From the NCBI RefSeq assembly GCF_009870825.1, contig NZ_WTWY01000003.1, positions 124,001 to 188,000 on the forward strand: a stretch of DNA of 64,000 nt, in the 5' to 3' direction. Below the pieces are notes generated by a model, which saw nothing but the letters and a program-made list of their open reading frames with translations, did no database searches and was not told the origin of the DNA. The stretch comes from Paenibacillus sp. USDA918EY (lineage in GTDB: Bacteria; Bacillota; Bacilli; Paenibacillales; Paenibacillaceae). The translations under genes were made by a program, and so were the position numbers. Below, piece after piece: positions 44,756-53,265 of this stretch. Every line of letters begins with the position of its first letter. The first letter of the stretch is position 1.

Positions 44756-45181
44756 ATGTCTGTACCAGGCATAACGCGCGACGAGCTGTCGCTGATCAAA
44801 AGCTACCTTCTGCTGCAATTCATCCATAAAGTGTTTGAACGGGACCTTCGCATTATGGAAGAAAGCGGCGTATTCAAAACTCCGGAGCTGTACATGGAAG
44901 TTGTGGCCGGGGGCGATCGTCAGGCCATGATGCTGCTATCGGGCGTCAAAAGGGAATTCAAAAGCCGCCGAATCCGCGTCTATGAAATAAGCCAGGACGA
45001 GCGCGGCATCGGCGCCCAATACGTCTGCAGGGGGTATACGGGCGAAATGAACATCCTATGGCCGGCCTTCCGCAGCGAAATGATGGCCCGAATGAAGGCT
45101 TATTTAGGGCTTCGCCCGGAGACCGACGCCAACGGCTTTTCGCCAGATCCCCTTCCCTCATCGCCCGTTTCCGCACTGTAA
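44756..45181 (+). CDS. Conserved hypothetical protein
   Basis: The 141-residue cytoplasmic protein begins with a helical region (TRDELSLIKSYLLLQFIHKVFERDLRIMEES) and continues with a mixed alpha/beta part (RRIRVYEISQDERGIGAQYVCRGYTGEMNILWPAFRSEM). Low-complexity Pro/Ser residues end it. GGTGATC lies before the ATG. I do not recognise a family; its regular composition and codon use support a real gene. Confidence 0.65.
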   Translation: MSVPGITRDELSLIKSYLLLQFIHKVFERDLRIMEESGVFKTPELYMEVVAGGDRQAMMLLSGVKREFKSRRIRVYEISQDERGIGAQYVCRGYTGEMNILWPAFRSEMMARMKAYLGLRPETDANGFSPDPLPSSPVSAL

Positions 45182-45221
45182 GGGGCTCCTTTGGAGCAGC
45201 TTCCCGAATTACCCAAAAAAA

Positions 45222-45285
45222 GCCGCTTCCAACGCGGGAATCGCACTGTCCGTTCAGACAGAACGTTCCCGATCGTTCAAGCGGC
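45222..45285 (-). terminator. Possible terminator of the 71-residue protein gene
   Basis: GCCGCTT (45222-45228) can pair with AAGCGGC (45279-45285) around inner CGGGAA/TTCCCG arms. A run of A just before the left arm would give Us to the leftward transcript. Confidence 0.35.
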
Positions 45286-45318
45286 CATACATACATGTTA
45301 TATCCATCCTGGCATGAA

Positions 45319-45534
45319 TCATGATTCGGGATGGATGCGTGGCTCGTCCACCGGCTGGTAAATATAGTTCCGGTCGAGCTTGACCACCTTCCGGTTGCGG
45401 CGGCGGATCAGCACGTGCTCGTCATCCCAAGCGACCACGATGCCTTTGACGTCATTGTCTTCGATCCCGTCGCGGACTACCCTGACCATTTCTCCGGAAA
45501 GGCGGTAGTGGTTAAGCTGTTCGTCGGTAATCAT
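45319..45534 (-). CDS. Small SH3-like hypothetical protein
   Basis: The 71-residue product starts MITDEQLNHYRLSGEMVRVV and continues with strands KGIVVAWDDEHVLIRRRNRK and VVKLDRNYIYQP. This is a short beta-barrel-like pattern with many charged residues, suggesting nucleic-acid or protein contact, but that is inference. ATG 45534 has AGGAGG upstream, while the longer frame to 45573 has none. It is monocistronic. Confidence 0.65.
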   Translation of the reverse strand: MITDEQLNHYRLSGEMVRVVRDGIEDNDVKGIVVAWDDEHVLIRRRNRKVVKLDRNYIYQPVDEPRIHPES

Positions 45535-45749
45535 CGCTTGCGCCTCCTTTCCTCTTGCAATTTCACAAAACAACCCGACAAAGCGTAGTTTTGGCTACGA
45601 AAAAAAGTCGGATCGCATTTATAGGTCAATTTTCTGAGATGAAGAAAACGTCTCTCGACGTACTTTCCCGGAAGACAGACCGCGCTTAGCGGAAATTTTC
45701 CTTGAAGATATAAGGAAGCAATCGCTCTGAACCTTATAATTAAATCTTC

Positions 45750-45780
45750 AAAAAAAGACCTAAATGGATTCATTTAGGTC
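45750..45780 (-). terminator. Terminator of the 109-residue protein gene
   Basis: GACCTAAATG (45757-45766) pairs perfectly with CATTTAGGTC (45771-45780), preceded on the plus strand by seven A, a U run for leftward transcripts. Confidence 0.8.
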
Positions 45781-45830
45781 CTATCTTTTGCAGCGGCTTG
45801 CCGGCTGAATCCCCCATTGATGCGGTTAGG

Positions 45831-46160
45831 CTAGCGTTGCGCATGCTCTTTGCTGTCGTTTTTCTCAAACCAATAATCCAACACGGTTGAAGACATCACC
45901 CGTTTTTCAACATACTCCACCTGATGAGGGGCGAACAAATCCTTCCAGGAAAAGTCAAGCTCATCACACATACGTACGATGGTCAACAGTTCTGACCAAG
46001 CGACGTAACGTTTATACCAGAAAAATTGAGGATGCTCCATCATGTAGGGATACAGATCATCGAACTCCGTATGCTTGCAATCCAACGCGCGTTCGAAATG
46101 ATCCTTGGCCGCAGCCAGCTTATCGACAAAATACTGCTCGCTTACCGGTTCTTTCCCCAT
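45831..46160 (-). CDS. Hypothetical protein of 109 residues
   Basis: The product is rich in aromatic and acidic residues (MEHPQFFWYKRYVAWSELL, MCDELDFSWKDLFAPHQVEY), helical throughout and without a membrane segment. I recognise no domain. GGGGAGG lies before the ATG and a promoter sits at 46194-46222, followed downstream by a strong terminator, so it is a single-gene unit. Confidence 0.65.
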   Translation of the reverse strand: MGKEPVSEQYFVDKLAAAKDHFERALDCKHTEFDDLYPYMMEHPQFFWYKRYVAWSELLTIVRMCDELDFSWKDLFAPHQVEYVEKRVMSSTVLDYWFEKNDSKEHAQR

Positions 46161-46193
46161 TTTCGCTGCCTCCCCTCTCGTGATCTTAAATAT

Positions 46194-46222
46194 ATTATAA
46201 GCGAAAAGAACGCCGCTTGAAA
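46194..46222 (-). promoter_or_regulatory. Promoter of the 109-residue protein gene
   Basis: On the minus strand TTTCAA, a 17-base spacer and perfect TATAAT precede the gene by about 35 bases. Confidence 0.55.
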
Positions 46223-46244
46223 GGCATTGTTTATAAATGGACGA

Positions 46245-46817
46245 TTAGTCCGTGAAAGTGATGGTTCCGTTGTCGAGCGATTCGATTTTGACGAGAGACT
46301 CCAAACGGATCCCTTGTTCGCGAATGGTGCGCGCGCCGGCTTGGAAGCATTTTTCCACAACGACGCCAAGGCCGACCAATTCCGCTCCCGAGCGCCCGAT
46401 AATTTTGACGAGTCCTCTGGCGGCGTCGCCGTTGGCGATAATGTCGTCGATGAAAAGCACCTTGTCCTGCTCCCGGATATATTTGCGCGAGAGCATGATA
46501 TCGGTGACGATCCCTTTCGTAAACGAAGGAACGCGCTCGCATAGTGCGTCGGGATCAGCCAAAAGCGTCTTTTTGCGCCGTGCGAACACGAGAGGAACGC
46601 CCAGCTCCAGCGCCGTCGCAAAAGCTACGGAAATACCCGAGGATTCGACCGTAATGACGCGCGTGACTCCGGCATCCTTAAAGCGGGCGGCAAACTCCCG
46701 GCCCATTTCCATCGTCAATCCGGGATCCACCTGATGGTTTAATATGCCGTCCAAATTGAGCACCTGCTCCGACATGACCGTGCTTTCTTCCAAAATTCTT
46801 TGCTTCAATTTTTCCAT
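46245..46817 (-). CDS. xpt: Xanthine phosphoribosyltransferase
   Basis: The 190-residue enzyme converts xanthine and PRPP to XMP in purine salvage. It has the PRPP loop VLFIDDIIANGDAARGL and the Xpt N-terminus MEKLKQRILEESTVMSEQVL followed by LNLDGILNHQVDPGL. ATG 46817 is chosen over the ORF start 15 bases upstream because it matches the family start. In Bacillus xpt is commonly under a guanine riboswitch with pbuX; here no pbuX follows and I found no aptamer core upstream. Confidence 0.92.
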   Translation of the reverse strand: MEKLKQRILEESTVMSEQVLNLDGILNHQVDPGLTMEMGREFAARFKDAGVTRVITVESSGISVAFATALELGVPLVFARRKKTLLADPDALCERVPSFTKGIVTDIMLSRKYIREQDKVLFIDDIIANGDAARGLVKIIGRSGAELVGLGVVVEKCFQAGARTIREQGIRLESLVKIESLDNGTITFTD

Positions 46818-46978
46818 TCCAATAACCCCCAAGCCGAATAAGAAAAACGTATATCATCGTACTGTTAAAAAAGACCTACCGCCTTCAACGGCATTTTTCC
46901 CGGTTACAACATTGCTTCTGATCTTGCCGAACATTGAAATTCCGTCCATTTTCTCGATAAGCGACCAATTTCAGCCGC

Positions 46979-47563
46979 TTACCGTTTCCGGCGCCAGATG
47001 AGGCCTGCCACCGCAAGCGTCAATGCGAGCAGCACGGTGACCAGAATCCCTATTCTAATCGACGAGCGCTCCATCATGACCGCAATTTCGTTCCAATGGT
47101 ATCCCACCGAATGCCCGATCAGTAAAAACGTCGTGCAAAACAGCAGCGCGCCAAGGGACGCGTAAGCTGCATAACGCCCCAAAGGAAGCTTGGATATCCC
47201 CGCCATATAAGAAGACAAGTGCCGCAGCCCGGGGATGAAGTAGCCGATGACGATGCTGAACGTGCCGTGCCGCTTAAACCAGGCTTCCGCGGACTTCAAA
47301 CGTTCCGGCGTCAGCCGGATCCATTTGCCGTACCGCTCCAACAGCGGCTTGCCCACCACTCTTCCGAGCGTATAACTGATCATCATCCCCGTCATGCTGC
47401 CCATAAAGGTGACGGCCAACGCGACGGTAAAATGAAAATGCCCGCGCGCGACCATGCCCCCGAAGGTGGCGATCAGCGTTTCATCCGGTACGGGAATCCC
47501 CACAATCCCTAAAGCAAGCAAAACGAATAACGCGATATAGCCGTATTGTGTCAGGTAAACCAT
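46979..47563 (-). CDS. DedA-family membrane protein
   Basis: The 194-residue protein has four to five helices and the DedA/SNARE-associated motifs GIVGIPVPDETLIA, FMGSMTGMMISYTLGR and FIPGLRHLSSYMAGISKLPL (the F-x-R-x-x-P-x-x-x-x-like helix). DedA proteins are flippases for lipids such as undecaprenyl phosphate or aminophospholipids in several species. ATG 47563 agrees with the family; a TTG twelve bases earlier is possible. No partner genes are adjacent. Confidence 0.9.
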   Translation of the reverse strand: MVYLTQYGYIALFVLLALGIVGIPVPDETLIATFGGMVARGHFHFTVALAVTFMGSMTGMMISYTLGRVVGKPLLERYGKWIRLTPERLKSAEAWFKRHGTFSIVIGYFIPGLRHLSSYMAGISKLPLGRYAAYASLGALLFCTTFLLIGHSVGYHWNEIAVMMERSSIRIGILVTVLLALTLAVAGLIWRRKR

Positions 47564-47742
47564 AATTTCCGTCAAAGCGTTATATATACCTCTCTTTACT
47601 CATGCTGTGCCGGCTGAACGACATTCCTTCGGGATCTAACCGTTTTTTGGGACACGCCCGAGTCATGTCCACCACATCCCCATCATAACCTGTACTAAGC
47701 GAATCACACAATAGCGCCGCTTACAAAGCAGGGAGGAACCAA

Positions 47743-48768
47743 ATGAAAACCGGGATACGCATCTTTCAAATCGCATTTACATACATCGGAACGATCGTCG
47801 GGGCGGGATTCGCAACCGGGCAGGAAATCATCCAATTTTTCACCCAATACGGCAAATGGGGCGCCCTTACGATCCTGCTCGCAACCGCTCTGTTCATATG
47901 GCTCGGGACAAAAATCATGCTAATGTCGCGGCGGATTTCGGCCCGTTCCTACGAAGATTTGAACAAATATCTATTCGGCCCGAAAGCCGGGGGCGTCATC
48001 AGCATCATCATGCTGCTTATTCTGATCGGGGTGAACAGCGTCATGCTTGCCGGGGCCGGCTCCGTGTTTATGGAGCATTTCAACATGCATTACCAAACCG
48101 GCCTGCTCCTTACGATCGTCGGCACGTACTTTTTGCTGAAGCACGGAATTCATGCCATTTTGCAGATCAACAGCATCGTCGTTCCTTTAATGCTTACCTT
48201 GTCGGTCATCATCATTCTGAACACGGTCAAGCTTCCGACGGCCGACCGCTTCCTTACCCTGTCCACCGATTCGCATCCGGCCTTGGTCTGGCTCTCGCCG
48301 ATCATTTACACCGCGTTTAACCTGGTATTGGCCCAAGCCGTGCTCGTTCCGCTGGGGAGCAAAACGGAAAGCGAAACGGCCGTCAAATGGGGAGGCATTG
48401 CGGGCGGGATCGGCGTCGGGCTGATGCTGCTTTCGGCGCATATCGCCATATCGGCGCATATGCCCGGCATCCGGCAGTACGAAATCCCCATGGGAAGCAT
48501 CGCCTCACACTTGGGGACGGCCGTTCAAATCATTTACGTCATGCTGATCTTCCTCGAAATTTTTAGCACGTTCGTCGCCGACATTTACGGGGTAACGCTC
48601 CAATTGCAGCAGCATATGGCCGTTTCCCCGAAGCTCATTTCGGCTTCCGTTCTGTTCATTTGCTTCCTGCTCAGCCAAATCGGGTTCAGTTCGCTTCTGT
48701 CCGTGCTTTATCCATTGTTCGGGTGCCTGGCGGTTTTCTGGGTGGTCAAGCTGATGTTCAAATCCTGA
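47743..48768 (+). CDS. ykvI: YkvI-family membrane protein
   Basis: The 341-residue protein has about ten helices with the signature FTYIGTIVGAGFATGQEIIQFF in the first, as in YkvI of Bacillus, an APC-superfamily relative of amino-acid transporters. Substrate is unknown. GGGAGGAAC precedes the ATG. Its last 11 bases overlap the convergent yhaN gene, so the two transcripts collide at their 3' ends. Confidence 0.88.
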   Translation: MKTGIRIFQIAFTYIGTIVGAGFATGQEIIQFFTQYGKWGALTILLATALFIWLGTKIMLMSRRISARSYEDLNKYLFGPKAGGVISIIMLLILIGVNSVMLAGAGSVFMEHFNMHYQTGLLLTIVGTYFLLKHGIHAILQINSIVVPLMLTLSVIIILNTVKLPTADRFLTLSTDSHPALVWLSPIIYTAFNLVLAQAVLVPLGSKTESETAVKWGGIAGGIGVGLMLLSAHIAISAHMPGIRQYEIPMGSIASHLGTAVQIIYVMLIFLEIFSTFVADIYGVTLQLQQHMAVSPKLISASVLFICFLLSQIGFSSLLSVLYPLFGCLAVFWVVKLMFKS

Positions 48769-51700
48769 TGATGTCCGCTTGAGGCAGCCTCTCTCTTATG
48801 TGATCCAGTATATATCGATGGCAGGTGAGCATGATGATCTGCCGTTCCTCGGCCAGCTTGCCTGCCAAACCAAGCGCGGAACACATCCGCTCTTCGTCGA
48901 AATTGACGAACAGATCGTCAAGCAGCAGTGGCACGGCGAAATGGCCTTCCATGCTTCCGGCCAAAGCGAAACGCATCGCCAGGTACAGCTGTTCCGCCGT
49001 TCCCCGGCTCAGCAGCGTGCTGTCGACAAGGCCGGCCTCGCGATGCTCGGCCAGCAGCCTTTTTTCGCCCAGCTTCATCACGACCCTGCTGTAGCTTCCC
49101 CGCGTGAGCTCGCCGAAATAAGCCGACGCCAGCTGCAGCAGCCGGGGCTGCTTCTCCCGCTCGTAAATGCCGCGCGTTCTCGCGATCAATTCCGCGCAAA
49201 GGGAACGCACCGCGTATTCCGCGGCAATGTCCTTGAGCAGCGCCTTCTGCTCCTCCAGCTGCTGCAGCGCCGTATCGTGGGCGCATAACTTCACCAGCCC
49301 GTCCCGCTCCTGCAGCAGCCTGCCGCGGAGCTGCTGCAGCTCGCCGTGCTGCCGTTCCGCCTGGTCAAGCTCATCCGCCGCCGTCCGGCATGCTGCCTCC
49401 AGCGAGGCGGCATCATGGCGGTCAAGCATGTCCCGCAGCGTATGTTCACGGTCTGAAGGCCAGCCGCTGAACATGCCGACCGCAAGCTGGCGGACGCTCC
49501 GTTCAAGCTCTTTGCGCCGCTCCCATAAGGCACCCTGGCGCAAAAACCGTTCCCCATCCTCCGTCTGCGCCTCGGCAAGCAATGCCTCCTGAGACTGCAT
49601 GACGGCATCGATCTCCATGCGGATCCGAAAATATTCCTCCTTCACCGGCTCCAGCTTGGAGCTTATGATTTCCCTTTCGCGCATCAGTTTTTTCTGCTCA
49701 TCCCATGCCCGATTGACCGCTTCAAGCCGTAGAAGCGGAGACGAGTCGGAGGCTGCGCCTTCAGGAAGAACCTGCAGGCATTCCTCCTCATACGCCCGGA
49801 TTTCCTGCTCCAGCGCCCGTTTTTTCCGGCCGAGCGCCTCCAAACGCCGCACCAGCTCCAGCCCCTGTTCGGCAAAACCGAACAGATCCATCACCGTTTC
49901 TGGCGAATTTGTCGGCCCGAGCGCCCGTTCAGACAACCACTCCTGCCATTGTCCCTCGAGCTCCGCGAAGATGCGCTGCTCCTTGTCCATTTTGCGGCTG
50001 AGCGCCGACAATTCCTGCCGCTGCGTCTCCGCCCGCTGGCGTGCCGCGAGCGCAGCCGCTTTGCTTTTTTCCAGCTCGTCCTGCCACAGCAGCCACGCGT
50101 CCACCTGTTTGCGCAGCTCGCGCAAAGCCGTTTCCATATCCTGCTCGGAAAACAATGAAAGATGCCTTCCTTCGAATTTGTCTCCCGACAGGCCCGACGC
50201 GGTAAGCGGGTCGGACACCAGAGAGGCGATAAGCGAAGACAATCGGGAGGCTTCACGATCAGGGTCATGCAGCGCCCGTTCATTCCGTCTTTTCGCCCGC
50301 CCGGCCTTTGGCGATTCTCCCCTGCTTTCCCGCCAAAAGAAAATATCGGCTGCAACCAACAGCACAAAGGCTGCCGCCGCCCCCAGCGGGGATCGCAGCA
50401 GCAAGAGCAAGCCCGGGAGCAGCAGCGTCATCAGTACGCTGCCCCAAAGCAGCTTCCGGTAAAAAACCTTCATCCGCTCGGCAACAAACGCCTCGCGTTC
50501 TTCCTTTTCCTGTCGGGAAAGCCGCTCCAGCCGGGTTTCGCGCCAGCGCTCCGCCCCCGACTGGATATCGTTCCATAACGGCAGCAGCTCGGCTTTCGAC
50601 TTCGGGAGGAACATCGCAAAACGGTTCCGCCCTTCCTCCATGTTCTCGCGCAAAGCCGCTTCCACCCGCCCGAGCTCATCTTCGGCCGCTTCCCATTGCC
50701 TGGACTTTTGCTCCCGCTCCATCGCGAGCGACTCCATCCGGCGGTCGTATCCCGCAAAACCGGCGGCATACCGCCGCACCGCCTCGCGTTCGGACACGCT
50801 GCCCGAAAAAGCCCGCAGCTCGGAAACGCCCCAGCCCGGATCCATTTGGCGCAGCACCCTGTGCAGCTGCTCCTGCAAGACGGCTTCCTCTCCGGCAGAC
50901 TCCTGCAGCTCCTTCATCCGCATTCCGATCGTTTCCCGCCTTGCCGCCAAACGCTCAATAAGCGGGCCCTGCCGGATCAGGCCTTCATCCGGCTGCAGCC
51001 TGCCGAGCCGATCGTTTAAAGCGCCGGACGTCCGATCAAGCTCCTGCTGCCGGATCCTGAGCCTGTCCAGCTCCGCTTGAAGCCGATGCCACCGCTGCAC
51101 GCCTTCTTCCGGAAACGCCGCCGTTTCAGGCATCCCGGCAAGCTCAAGCGACGCCTCCTTCCACTCCAGCCATTGCGGCCGGATCTCCTGCGCTTTCCGA
51201 AGGAGCGCCAACCGTTCCGAAGCCTCGTTCCGTTTCCGGTCGGCCTCCGCAATGGATTGGTTCGTGTCTCCGAGCTTGGACTCCGCCTCCAAATATTTGG
51301 CCAAATAGGAGCGGCTTTCCGCGATTTCCCGCTCCAGCCGCTCGATGGCCTGCAGCACTTTGGCGCTTTCCTGGACCCGCCCCCGCGGCTTGTGCAGCTT
51401 TTCCATCTCCTGAAGCAGCCTCCGCTCGGCCCGGACGATGTCGGCGCCGCCGCCGAACCCGGCATGGAACAGGTAGCTGCCCAATTCCTCGGACTGCAGC
51501 GTGCGTATTTCCTGGAGCTCCGTCAACGTGACGGCAAACAGCTGCTTGAACATGTCCCGGGACAAGCCGCCAAGAAGTTCCCTTTCCAGATCGCCCTGCG
51601 TCATATGTACGGCCGTTCCCTGGGCTGTCGTTTTTACGATGGACAGCCGCTCTCCCCGGCCGGAAGCGGCGCCTCCATCGCGGGAGGCGAATCTGGAAAC

Positions 51701-51949
51701 GGTCCAAGTCGATCCGTCCTCCGCTTTCGCCGTCAGCACCCCGCCATGAACTCCGCCCCCCGGAGGTTCGAATCGTTCCGTCGGGTATGAGCGGCCCGGT
51801 ATGCCGTACAGCATCGCCCGGACAAAATGCAGAATCGTGCTTTTGCCGGCTTCATTCGGACCGGCCAACACCGTGATCGGGGAATGCAGCCGGATGTCGC
51901 GGTCGCGGATCCTTCCAAAGCCATGGATTTGCAGACGCTCAATGTTCAT
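48758..51949 (-). CDS. yhaN: YhaN-type ATPase with central coiled coil and membrane helices
   Basis: This 1063-residue SbcC/Rad50-like ATPase has the N-terminal half-site MNIERLQIHGFGRIRDRD with Walker A AGPNEAGKST (about residues 29-38), long coiled coils, and the C-terminal half-site with signature LLSRGTAEQLYLAMRFAL and Walker B PLLLDDLFVNFDEERM. Two adjacent hydrophobic segments (about residues 500-545) interrupt the middle, a trait I associate with YhaN. It works with the YhaO nuclease in DNA end processing, by family knowledge. ATG 51949 overlaps the yhaO stop by 11 bases; the upstream open frame is yhaO antiphase reading. Confidence 0.9.
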   Translation of the reverse strand: MNIERLQIHGFGRIRDRDIRLHSPITVLAGPNEAGKSTILHFVRAMLYGIPGRSYPTERFEPPGGGVHGGVLTAKAEDGSTWTVSRFASRDGGAASGRGERLSIVKTTAQGTAVHMTQGDLERELLGGLSRDMFKQLFAVTLTELQEIRTLQSEELGSYLFHAGFGGGADIVRAERRLLQEMEKLHKPRGRVQESAKVLQAIERLEREIAESRSYLAKYLEAESKLGDTNQSIAEADRKRNEASERLALLRKAQEIRPQWLEWKEASLELAGMPETAAFPEEGVQRWHRLQAELDRLRIRQQELDRTSGALNDRLGRLQPDEGLIRQGPLIERLAARRETIGMRMKELQESAGEEAVLQEQLHRVLRQMDPGWGVSELRAFSGSVSEREAVRRYAAGFAGYDRRMESLAMEREQKSRQWEAAEDELGRVEAALRENMEEGRNRFAMFLPKSKAELLPLWNDIQSGAERWRETRLERLSRQEKEEREAFVAERMKVFYRKLLWGSVLMTLLLPGLLLLLRSPLGAAAAFVLLVAADIFFWRESRGESPKAGRAKRRNERALHDPDREASRLSSLIASLVSDPLTASGLSGDKFEGRHLSLFSEQDMETALRELRKQVDAWLLWQDELEKSKAAALAARQRAETQRQELSALSRKMDKEQRIFAELEGQWQEWLSERALGPTNSPETVMDLFGFAEQGLELVRRLEALGRKKRALEQEIRAYEEECLQVLPEGAASDSSPLLRLEAVNRAWDEQKKLMREREIISSKLEPVKEEYFRIRMEIDAVMQSQEALLAEAQTEDGERFLRQGALWERRKELERSVRQLAVGMFSGWPSDREHTLRDMLDRHDAASLEAACRTAADELDQAERQHGELQQLRGRLLQERDGLVKLCAHDTALQQLEEQKALLKDIAAEYAVRSLCAELIARTRGIYEREKQPRLLQLASAYFGELTRGSYSRVVMKLGEKRLLAEHREAGLVDSTLLSRGTAEQLYLAMRFALAGSMEGHFAVPLLLDDLFVNFDEERMCSALGLAGKLAEERQIIMLTCHRYILDHIRERLPQADIIRI

Positions 51950-53261
51950 CCGGTTCGCCGCCCCCTTCCCGTTCCCGGCCATGCTCCGCCAGCAGCATAA
52001 CCGCCATTTCCTCGGCCCGGCGCAGCCAGCCCGTCCGTTCCTCTTCGCCGACTTCGGCCAGAAGCTTGCGCAGTTCCCCGTTTGCCGCGAGCGGCTGCAG
52101 GGCGCTGCCGAACAGGTCGGAGCGGATTTCCCCGTCCGGGCCCGCCTTGCGGCCGTAACGGAGCAGCTCGCCGAGGAAGCTTTCCTCCTCCAGCAGCGCT
52201 TCCCTGTCGATCCACGGACCGGACCGGATATCAAAGCTTTCGATCCAGACCAGCCCTTCAAATCCGCCGGGTTCCGCTGCCGCGCGGACGGCCTTCCGGT
52301 GAAGCTCGTGCAAAATCTCCTCCGCCATCCCTTCCTCGAGCCTTTGGTGCAGACGGCTTCTGCCGGCGACGGCGAACCTGACGACGCTCATCTGACCGGG
52401 ACGTTCGCTGCGGATGGCCTCCATTCGATCCTCCACCATCGCATAAAACGCCTCCTCGCCTTCCATGCCGTCGATGGCGAGCGTTTCATGGTACCACCGG
52501 ACCGTATCCAGCTCATGGAACTGCAATCCGATGTTTCCCGCCTCATCCACCCGAACGACGTAGCAGCCCTTCGCCCCGGTTTCCCGGATGCTGCGTCCTT
52601 GAATATTGCCCGGATAAACGATGTGGGAGTTTTCCTGCAATACCTGCCTTTTATGAATATGGCCAAGCGCCCAATAATCGTAGCCTGCGGCGGTTAAGTC
52701 GCGCCGGGTGCAGGGGGAATACGTTTCATGCGCCGGATCGCCGTCCACGTTGGCGTGCAAAAGCGCAATATGGAACAGGGATGAATCCCTGTTCCTCTGA
52801 AAATGAAGCGACGTATTTTCGGTAACCTTCGCCGTCGGGTACGAAATGCCGCCGATGACGGCCACCGGCCGCCCGTCCTGCCTGCGGCATGCGGTAACCC
52901 GTTCGAATTCGGGACCAAACACGTGCACATGCTCTTTTTGGGAAACGATCATGCGCGGGCCGTCGAGCGGGTCGTGATTGCCATGGATGACGTAGACGCC
53001 GACGCCGTGCTCTCCGAGCCGGTCCAGCGCCTCCTGAAAGCGGAGCTGCGCCTGCAGCGACGAATCCTTGGCATCGTATACGTCGCCGCAAATCACGATA
53101 AAATCGACCTGCTCCCGGATCGCCAGCTCCGTCAGCCGCTCGAAGGAAGCAAAGGTGGATTCGCGCAAAAAAGCGCGTATCCCGTCCGAAAGTCCGCTGA
53201 CGCCCTTAAACTGGCTGTCCAGATGAAGGTCCGCGGCATGAATGAAAGTAAACGGAACCAT
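51939..53261 (-). CDS. yhaO: YhaO/SbcD-type DNA repair exonuclease
   Basis: The 440-residue metallophosphoesterase has the metal-site motifs of SbcD/Mre11: HAADLHLDSQF (residues 8-18), ICGDVYDA, IHGNHDP and LGHIHKRQV. These coordinate two metals for nuclease activity, and the C-terminal half should contact the YhaN ATPase. It lies four bases after the glycosyltransferase stop and overlaps yhaN, so the three are an operon. No frameshift is visible. Confidence 0.92.
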   Translation of the reverse strand: MVPFTFIHAADLHLDSQFKGVSGLSDGIRAFLRESTFASFERLTELAIREQVDFIVICGDVYDAKDSSLQAQLRFQEALDRLGEHGVGVYVIHGNHDPLDGPRMIVSQKEHVHVFGPEFERVTACRRQDGRPVAVIGGISYPTAKVTENTSLHFQRNRDSSLFHIALLHANVDGDPAHETYSPCTRRDLTAAGYDYWALGHIHKRQVLQENSHIVYPGNIQGRSIRETGAKGCYVVRVDEAGNIGLQFHELDTVRWYHETLAIDGMEGEEAFYAMVEDRMEAIRSERPGQMSVVRFAVAGRSRLHQRLEEGMAEEILHELHRKAVRAAAEPGGFEGLVWIESFDIRSGPWIDREALLEEESFLGELLRYGRKAGPDGEIRSDLFGSALQPLAANGELRKLLAEVGEEERTGWLRRAEEMAVMLLAEHGREREGGGEPDEH

Positions 53262-53265
53262 TCCA

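Noticed and set aside
46818..46978. Guanine riboswitch upstream of xpt
   Set aside because: I searched the leader for the conserved purine-aptamer core and saw none; only a weak stem with a T run (minus strand, near 46875-46900) is present.
51950..52261. Upstream extension of the yhaN frame
   Set aside because: The extra residues are Arg/Ser/Ala-rich, typical of an alternative-frame reading of yhaO, and the true SbcC-like start is the ATG at 51949.
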